In this document: in pieces, positions 17,383 to 22,325 of the stretch
How the letters are laid out: each line of letters starts with the position of its first letter
How positions within the stretch are numbered: position 1 is the first letter of the stretch
Assembly: GCA_024278345.1 (NCBI GenBank)
Contig: JAJRTK010000216.1
Coordinates: 1 to 22,325 of the forward strand
Length of the DNA: 22,325 bases
Origin: a bacterium
GTDB taxonomy: Bacteria > CSSED10-310 > JAJRTK01
Reading direction: 5' to 3'
Translations under genes and position numbers: made by a program
Notes under the pieces: model-generated
Database searches by the model: none
Seen by the model: the letters and a program-made list of their open reading frames with translations, nothing else
What the model was told of the DNA's origin: nothing

Positions 17383-18198
17383 ATGGTTGAGACGCGACTC
17401 CCGATGATTCTGGCCGCCTGGATCCTGGGCGCTTCCCTGGCCTGGAGCCATGCCGCCATCGAAAAGCGGCTCCAGGACTTGAACCGCAGGATCGCCGGGG
17501 AGCCCGCCCGAGGCGACCTGGTCTTGGAGCGGGCGGAGCTTCATCGCCTCCACCGGGACTGGCCGGCTGCCCTGGCGGACTATGGCCTGGCCAACGCCCT
17601 CGATCCCACTCTTCGAGAAGTAGCCTTCTGCCGCGGCCGGATGCTTCTGGAATCCGGGAGGGCGGAAGAGGCCTTGACGGCCCTTGATGGTTTCCTTTCC
17701 CAAGTCCCCGAGCACCTGGAGGGCCACCTGATCCGAGGACGCACCCTGATGCGCCTCGGGCGGCCAAGGAAGGCGCTGGGCGATTATGATTGGGTGGTGG
17801 CCCATGCCCGGCGCCTAACGCCGGAGCTTGTCCTGGAACAGGTCTCGGCCGCGGAGAGGGCAACGGGTCCCGAAGAGGCGATACGGCTCCTGGACCAGGG
17901 AATGGGAAGAATCGGATCGGTGATCACGCTGGAACGGCGAGCCGTCGAGATCTTGCGACGTGCCGGCCAATTCGGCGAGGCCATCGGGCGTGTCCGACGG
18001 ATCCTGGCCAGGCTTGGACGAAAGGAGCGCTGGCTGGAACTCATGGGAAACATTCTGACCGAGGCCGGACTCCCCGAAGACGCGAAGACCGCGTATCGCC
18101 GGGCTCTTCGGGAAATGGGAAAGCTCCCGCCGCGTCTTCGGAAGGCCGAGGCCATGGCGGCGCTGGAAAAAAGGCTCAACGAACGGCTGAAACGGTGA
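17383..18198 (+). CDS. Exported TPR-repeat protein
   Basis: The 271-residue protein starts with a likely signal peptide (about residues 8-24, MILAAWILGASLAWSHA) followed by TPR-like helical repeats throughout: ALADYGLANALDPTLREVAF, then AEEALTALDGFLSQVPEHLE, then ALGDYDWVVAHARRL and FGEAIGRVRRILARLG. The product is probably periplasmic or lipid-facing, acting in protein-protein binding. The ATG at 17383 is used, although no good Shine-Dalgarno precedes it; an in-frame ATG at 17404 would make a shorter, cleaner signal peptide. It lies 361 bp upstream of preA on the same strand and shows no link to pyrimidine breakdown beyond position. Confidence 0.8.
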   Translation: MVETRLPMILAAWILGASLAWSHAAIEKRLQDLNRRIAGEPARGDLVLERAELHRLHRDWPAALADYGLANALDPTLREVAFCRGRMLLESGRAEEALTALDGFLSQVPEHLEGHLIRGRTLMRLGRPRKALGDYDWVVAHARRLTPELVLEQVSAAERATGPEEAIRLLDQGMGRIGSVITLERRAVEILRRAGQFGEAIGRVRRILARLGRKERWLELMGNILTEAGLPEDAKTAYRRALREMGKLPPRLRKAEAMAALEKRLNERLKR

Positions 18199-18559
18199 AA
18201 CTTGATGGTCAAGTTTTTAGAACCGCTGTTGGCGAGCCGTTCCCCTGGCGAATCCGCCTTTTCTCTGGAAGGGAGTGAGAGAGGGCACGGGGGCGGGTTG
18301 ACTGGTTGCAGGGCGACGATGTGGGAGGGGCGGCGGACGGAGGGGAACTCGCGCCGAAGGCGCGGGTCGGTGCCGACCCGACCGGACCGCAACTGAAGAA
18401 AAGAACGCTCTTTTCTGGAGCCGTGACCGAATGAGGTCCACAACTCGGGGAAGCCCCCCGCCGAAAGCCGGAAGCTTCAAAGGCTTGCAACCCCGTTTCG
18501 AACCGCCTAAGCTCCCTTTTGTCAGTCTCTTGTCCCAATCCAGCTCCAAAGGAGGCACC
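18199..18559 (+). other. Intergenic region upstream of preA with hairpins
   Basis: This 361-bp stretch has no convincing ORF. It holds a string of stems: CGCGCC-GAA-GGCGCG (18350-18364), the perfect palindrome CGGGTCGG-TG-CCGACCCG (18363-18380) and the A/T-rich palindrome listed separately at 18397. A weak promoter-like pair TTGCAA (18485-18490) and TAAGCT (18508-18513), spaced 17 nt, could serve preA. Any of the stems could end transcripts of the TPR gene. Confidence 0.5.
18397..18416. repeat. Perfect 8-bp inverted repeat (possible operator)
   Basis: AGAAAAGA pairs with TCTTTTCT around the 4-nt centre ACGC. The repeat lies about 145 bp upstream of the preA start and about 70 bp upstream of a weak promoter-like pair. 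Its 20-bp size and symmetry fit a dimeric regulator site, but no cognate regulator gene is in the window. A small hairpin in RNA is the alternative. Confidence 0.4.
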
Positions 18560-19657
18560 GTGGCCGATCTCAGCATCGTCGTCGATGGCATGAAATTCCA
18601 GAACCCGTTCATGCTCGCGTCCGGACCCCCCGGAACCAATGCACGAGTCATCTGCAAGTCTTTCGCCCTTGGTTGGGGGGGCATTGTCTGCAAGACCATC
18701 AGCCTTGATTCCAACTTGGTTCACAACACGGTGCCGCGGTACGCAAAGCTCAAGAGCCGCATCCACAATGAGATCATTGGTTTCCAGAACATCGAGCTCA
18801 TTTCCGACCGGCCGTTCGAGGTCTGGCTCGACGAATTGGCGGAGTGCAAACAGAAGCACCCGGACAAGATCCTGGTGGCCTCCATCATGGAGGAGTGCCA
18901 CAAGGACCGCTGGATCGAAATCACCGAACGCACCCAGGAGACCGGCGTCGATGCTCTTGAGCTGAACCTTTCCTGCCCCCACGGGATGCCCGAACGGAAG
19001 ATGGGTGGCGCCATGGGGCAAAACCCCGATATCATCGAGGAGGTCGTCGGCTGGGTCAAAAGCGTTTCCACCATTCCCGTCTGGTCGAAAATGACACCCA
19101 ACGTTACCGACCCGAAGGTGGGTGCCCTGGCTGCGGTGAAGGCCGGATCGGACGGAGTCTCCGCCATCAACACGATCCTTGCCATCACCGGGATCGATAT
19201 CGAAACGCTCCGGCCCGTCCCCACGGTGGAGGGCTACAGCGAACCCGGTGGATACTCGGCCCAAGCCGTCCGCCCCATCGCGCTCCGCCACGTCATGGAG
19301 ATCGCCCGGGCATGCCCCGACGCCTCCATCTCCGGAATGGGCGGGATCGAGACTGCCGAAGATGCCATCCAGTTCATGCTGGTGGGCTCCCACACCACCC
19401 AGATCTGCACCGGCGCCATGCTCCAGGGGTACGGGATGATTGAAGGGCTGTGCCAAGGACTCTCCAAATGGATGGACCGGAAGGGCTTCAAATCGGTGAG
19501 CGACATCGTCGGGCTGAGCCTTCCCTACTTCACAACCCATGCTGACCTGGTGGAACGACAACGGCGGGCCAAACGGGAAAAGGCCGGCCAATCCAACCGC
19601 GACAATATGTGGAAAGGCGACATCTCCAAGGAGACCGACACCCTGGTGAGCGACTGA
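18560..19657 (+). CDS. preA: PreA-like dihydropyrimidine dehydrogenase catalytic subunit, no Fe-S tail
   Basis: The 365-residue FMN/barrel enzyme reduces uracil or thymine to the dihydro form. DPD-type active-site sequence is clear: NIELIS (Asn77, Glu79), LNLSCPHGMPERKMGGAMGQ with catalytic Cys139, WSKMTPNVTD with Lys177, and INT with Asn204-Thr205, plus GMGGIETAEDAI for phosphate binding. E. coli PreA, about 410 residues, ends in a 4Fe-4S domain. Here the last 65 residues contain no cysteine and are charged, so the ferredoxin part is absent. The GTG at 18560 is chosen because AAAGGAGG lies 4 nt upstream and the family's N-terminus begins there. Electron supply is unclear, since no PreT gene is in the window. 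Confidence 0.88.
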   Translation: MADLSIVVDGMKFQNPFMLASGPPGTNARVICKSFALGWGGIVCKTISLDSNLVHNTVPRYAKLKSRIHNEIIGFQNIELISDRPFEVWLDELAECKQKHPDKILVASIMEECHKDRWIEITERTQETGVDALELNLSCPHGMPERKMGGAMGQNPDIIEEVVGWVKSVSTIPVWSKMTPNVTDPKVGALAAVKAGSDGVSAINTILAITGIDIETLRPVPTVEGYSEPGGYSAQAVRPIALRHVMEIARACPDASISGMGGIETAEDAIQFMLVGSHTTQICTGAMLQGYGMIEGLCQGLSKWMDRKGFKSVSDIVGLSLPYFTTHADLVERQRRAKREKAGQSNRDNMWKGDISKETDTLVSD

Positions 19658-20001
19658 TCTGGCGGAGGTGGTCATCGGTGGTGGGCGGAGCCGGCTCTCC
19701 CTTCGGTCGGGTCGATCACCGATGACCAAGGCCCCCTGGAGCCATTTTTCTTGTGCGGTGGTAAAGTCGATCCCGGCCTTTTTTTGCAGGGATGGTGTGC
19801 CCCATTTCCAGGGCGCATACTCTCAAAAAGTGCTCGGAAGGCGACGCGGAGAAGAAAAGCCTTCGGTGGATTGGATGAGTGCCACTGTTGATTGAAGACG
19901 GGTTTTCGTCTCCATTGCGAGGCCCAACCGAGCGATCGATTTTTGGTGAAATTCACCTCTTTTCGGAAGCGGGCGGCCCAACACCAGCCCGCCACCGGAT
20001 T
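19658..20001. other. Convergent intergenic region
   Basis: This 344-bp stretch between the convergent preA and DUF5666-like genes has no gene I can support. Besides the hairpin at 19669-19728, it contains AGACG/CGTCT around a T-rich loop (about 19898-19914) and the near-palindrome GGTGAAATTCACC (about 19945-19957), followed by TCTTTT on the plus strand. These may end transcription from either side. Confidence 0.5.
19669..19728 (+). terminator. Putative preA terminator hairpin
   Basis: TGGTCATCGGTG (19669-19680) pairs perfectly with CACCGATGACCA (19717-19728). The 36-nt loop holds its own short GAGCCGGCTC palindrome, making a branched structure. It begins 11 nt after the preA stop. The downstream T run (CATTTTTC, around 19743-19750) is about 15 nt away, so intrinsic termination is plausible but not typical. 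Confidence 0.45.
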
Positions 20002-22011
20002 TTAGCGCGGAGACCAGACAAGCCGTTCCCTTCGAGTCAACAGCAGTCCGAAGGCCAAAGCAACGAGGCCCATGAACGCAATTCCAAGAGAACCCAGTGC
20101 GGGAACCGAGACGCCGCTCACTCGAACCGAGGTTCCGCGAATCCCCAGAGCCACCGGGGTGAGACGCTGTCCTCGAACGAGCGGACTCGTCAGGGAGAGC
20201 CGGAACTTACCGTCGGCGCCCACCGTACCTCGGACGATGGCAGCCCGCCGGCGGTCGTCCTGGATCTCGAAGGCGATGCCGGGATAGCCGGTTCCCGCAA
20301 GAACAATATCCCCCTGGTGAGGTTGAAGGATCCGGACATTCTCCGGCTGCATGAGGGCCAATGGATCCGCCGCGATGGAACCGTCTCTCCAAAGACCGCC
20401 GTCCGCGGCGGCACGGTGTTCGGCGCCTCCGTTCACCAAAGAAGCCAGCTCCTCATAGGTCATCGGCTGATCGTCAAGGCCAAAGATTTCCGTGTTTGCG
20501 TCGATCCGCACTGCGGTCCCAGCCAGGACAATCCGGATTTCAGGGGGATCTTCGGTGACCTGGCCTCCTTGAAAATGGCCTTCGATTTCGGCCTCGAACC
20601 TCCGAAATCTGGCGTGCTGGAAGAGGAAAGGCGACTGGTCGCCAGCCCGCTCCCCTTCGATGCTGAAAAGCTGATCTTCGGCGCAAAGCTCCAGGAGCTG
20701 AGCCAGATCGAGGGGCGTGACATTCTCCTCACCGTCGCGAAGCTCGAGCTGCGTCGCTCCGTCCGCCTTCGCCTGTAGGATAGAGGTCGCCCCCTGAATC
20801 ACCATGGACACGGAGTCAGTCCCAGCTTCGCACGACTTGAGCTGCCCCTCGAGATGCTCTTTTTCCCCATTGGCCTCGCTCTCCAAGAAGAGCTTCATGG
20901 CCATGATTCCGCCATCCTGGAGTTCAACACCCTCCGCAAGCGCGCCAAACGGCACAGCCTGCTCCACCAGTTGGGCAAAGCTACCAAGGCTCAAGACCTG
21001 CGTATGGTCAAGCTCGATCCAACTTTCGGCGGTCACAAGCAGGGGGACTCCTTCAAGATCCAGGAGTATACGGTCGGCAGCGAGGTCGATCTCGCCTCCC
21101 TGAAACATGCCCTGCGCTCCGGCAAAAACGGTCTGCAGGGTCACCTCTAATGCCAAAAGCTGGACGCCTGTCTCCGGGTTTTCCAAGAGCTCGCCGGCAG
21201 CATGGACCTCCAAGGCGAGGCCGCCATCACACAAGGCGAGCAACTCGGGAAGGGTGATGAGCACGGGGGGCTCTTCGGGCTCCTGAGTGTAGATCCGAGT
21301 TTCAGCCAAGACGACCACTTGGACCGTCTCTTCGGAAAAGTGGATAGCCGTCTCCAGGATGGCGCCGTCCGCCGTGGGTGACCAAGCGGAGAGCCGGCCA
21401 TGGACCTCCGGCCCTGGCATCTCGAAGATCTGAAGCTCGCCAGCTATGAGGATGCCATCCTCCACGGTCCCCTCTACGAGGCCCGCCAGTGGCTGGCTTT
21501 CGGCCAACGCCGCAAACTCCTGAAGTGGCATGAGTTCGCCCTCCGGGCCTTGGATCACCGTGTCGGGATCCACTTGGACGTGGGTGTCAAGGACGGTAAA
21601 CGTGACGGCCAAGACCATCTCGCCATCCCGGTCCAACAAGACATTGTCGAACGGGCCCTCCACGGATTCTCCGGCGCTTTCGAAGAGGCCCACCGCCTGA
21701 GCAACAAGGACTCCCGCCTCTACGACTCCCTCGGCGAAACCCGCCAGTGGCTGGCTTTCGGCAAGGGCAGCAAAATCCTCTAGCGCCATAGCCTCTCCGG
21801 TGGGGGAGTTGATTGAACAGTCGGGACCGACCGTGACAGATGCGTCGAGCACTGTAAAATTGACGGCAAGAACCTGCGTTCCATCCCGCTCGACAACGAC
21901 GTTCTCGAACGGACCTTCTACGAAAGTCGCCTGGACAGCCATGGCGACCGACGGAAATAGCAAGCATGAAACGAATAGTAACAAACCCTGGCGTGAAGGA
22001 CGGTGGTGCAT
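20002..22011 (-). CDS. Exported DUF5666-like repeat protein with C-terminal anchor
   Basis: The 669-residue protein starts with a signal peptide (residues 1-25, cleavage after AMA). It then has about six modules of roughly 80-90 residues resembling DUF5666 (31-111, 117-197, 202-290, 300-378, 387-470, 474-553); the first two are nearly identical and share VEGPF, LAV, LD and EFAALAESQPLAG-type segments. A beta-rich domain spans about 555-632, and a tail at 636-669 (VPALGSLGIAFMGLVALAFG, then LLLTRRER) resembles an IPTL/PEP-CTERM sorting or anchor signal. The ATG at 22011 follows AAGGAG at 9 nt. It is probably a surface or periplasmic structural protein; no ligand can be assigned. Confidence 0.8.
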   Translation of the reverse strand: MHHRPSRQGLLLFVSCLLFPSVAMAVQATFVEGPFENVVVERDGTQVLAVNFTVLDASVTVGPDCSINSPTGEAMALEDFAALAESQPLAGFAEGVVEAGVLVAQAVGLFESAGESVEGPFDNVLLDRDGEMVLAVTFTVLDTHVQVDPDTVIQGPEGELMPLQEFAALAESQPLAGLVEGTVEDGILIAGELQIFEMPGPEVHGRLSAWSPTADGAILETAIHFSEETVQVVVLAETRIYTQEPEEPPVLITLPELLALCDGGLALEVHAAGELLENPETGVQLLALEVTLQTVFAGAQGMFQGGEIDLAADRILLDLEGVPLLVTAESWIELDHTQVLSLGSFAQLVEQAVPFGALAEGVELQDGGIMAMKLFLESEANGEKEHLEGQLKSCEAGTDSVSMVIQGATSILQAKADGATQLELRDGEENVTPLDLAQLLELCAEDQLFSIEGERAGDQSPFLFQHARFRRFEAEIEGHFQGGQVTEDPPEIRIVLAGTAVRIDANTEIFGLDDQPMTYEELASLVNGGAEHRAAADGGLWRDGSIAADPLALMQPENVRILQPHQGDIVLAGTGYPGIAFEIQDDRRRAAIVRGTVGADGKFRLSLTSPLVRGQRLTPVALGIRGTSVRVSGVSVPALGSLGIAFMGLVALAFGLLLTRRERLVWSPR
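21421..21921 (-). repeat. 258-bp spaced coding repeat (modules 1 and 2)
   Basis: Modules 1 and 2 of the DUF5666-like protein are offset by 86 codons. DNA identity is visible, for example gccagtggctggctttcgg occurs at about 21485 and again at about 21743. This is a relatively recent internal duplication compared with modules 3-6, which are much more diverged. Confidence 0.75.
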
Positions 22012-22325
22012 CTTGTGCGTCTCCTTGGGGTTGCAGTTGAAATGCCTTCACTACCAGCAGTGCCAGGGGAGACGCTCGGAGATACATCTTTCTTGCATCT
22101 CCTACCCAGCAGGAGGAGACGCGGTTACCCCGATGGGGGTATCCACGCAAGGCGGGACATTCCCGGGACTGTGGAATCGCAAGCGTCCGGGCAACGCCTC
22201 GCTATCGCTCGGCGGGTCACGCCGCGCGTTACCCGTAGGTGGTCCGGGGATTCCATCCCCTGGCAGGGCTTCGCCCTGCACCCACCAGGGAGCTCGCTCA
22301 TCTTCCCGTTGCAACGAAGGGCAAC
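22012..22325. other. Upstream region of DUF5666-like gene with alternative hairpins
   Basis: No gene is supported in these 314 bp. Close to the gene, GGAGAT (22078-22083) pairs with ATCTCC (22097-22102), while TCTCCT (22098-22103) pairs with AGGAGA (22114-22119); the two stems share bases and exclude each other. This could form an attenuator-like leader, but no promoter position was found. The distal part carries the three-way-junction element listed separately. Confidence 0.45.
22238..22286. repeat. Compact three-way-junction palindromic element
   Basis: An outer stem GGTGG (22238-22242)/CCACC (22282-22286) encloses two perfect hairpins: GGGGAT-TCC-ATCCCC (22246-22260) and GCAGGGC-TTC-GCCCTGC (22263-22279). 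Both have 3-nt loops, as do the stems of the 1-152 array. The element resembles dispersed extragenic palindromes, but no second copy is seen in the window. Confidence 0.6.

Noticed and set aside
18209-19729. 506-residue minus-strand ORF
   Set aside because: It is the antisense of preA; its His/Asp/Gly-rich product looks like a shadow of GC-rich coding DNA, while PreA motifs are clear on the plus strand.
22030-22075. Sigma54 promoter (TGGCAC) upstream of the surface protein gene
   Set aside because: TGGCAC occurs on the minus strand, but the second element (TTGC at the proper spacing) is missing.

Overview
The window is a GC-rich bacterial chromosome segment with no plasmid, phage or insertion-sequence genes. 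Several features suggest a diderm with large, regulation-rich envelope biology, such as Acidobacteriota, Myxococcota or other former deltaproteobacteria, or Planctomycetota/Verrucomicrobiota. These features are a soluble-plus-membrane Ser/Thr kinase fused to a long TPR-like region, big TPR proteins, a MoxR/DUF58/transglutaminase operon, a divergent Lgt-like membrane protein, and a secreted repeat protein with a C-terminal IPTL/PEP-CTERM-like tail. The phylum cannot be fixed from the sequence alone. I saw no rRNA, tRNA or CRISPR array.

Layout, left to right. Positions 1-152 hold a tandem 35-bp palindromic repeat array that runs off the left edge. Positions 214-6598 are a tightly packed minus-strand operon, read right to left as Lgt-like protein, MoxR AAA+ ATPase, DUF58 protein and transglutaminase (TgpA-like) membrane protein, with overlapping or closely spaced genes. 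Upstream of it on the same strand is a 1098-residue receptor-like Ser/Thr kinase (6657-9953). A 561-bp divergent intergenic region separates the kinase from secG (10515-11063, plus). A 1071-residue TPR protein with a long disordered middle follows on the minus strand (11127-14342); its good sigma70-type promoter is embedded in a 14-bp-stem hairpin.

The right half contains a reductive pyrimidine (uracil) degradation group: an NCS2/NAT nucleobase permease split by a one-base frameshift (14517-15958, minus), a beta-ureidopropionase (16141-17007, minus) and a PreA-like dihydropyrimidine dehydrogenase subunit without a visible C-terminal ferredoxin domain (18560-19657, plus). A small exported TPR protein lies between them (17383-18198, plus). 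Dihydropyrimidinase and the PreT-type electron-input subunit are not in the window. The last gene (20002-22011, minus) encodes an exported protein made of about six DUF5666-like modules and a C-terminal membrane tail. Its upstream region holds mutually exclusive hairpins and a compact three-way-junction palindrome.

How the genes may work together: the permease, ureidopropionase and PreA-like enzyme would import and catabolise uracil or thymine as a nitrogen or carbon source. The MoxR-DUF58-transglutaminase-Lgt-like operon looks like an envelope protein assembly or modification module, next to a kinase that could sense the envelope. These functional links are inferences from gene order. Most observations here are variants of known families; the least explained are the Lgt-like/MoxR/DUF58/TgpA arrangement, the hairpin-embedded promoter and the palindromic elements.
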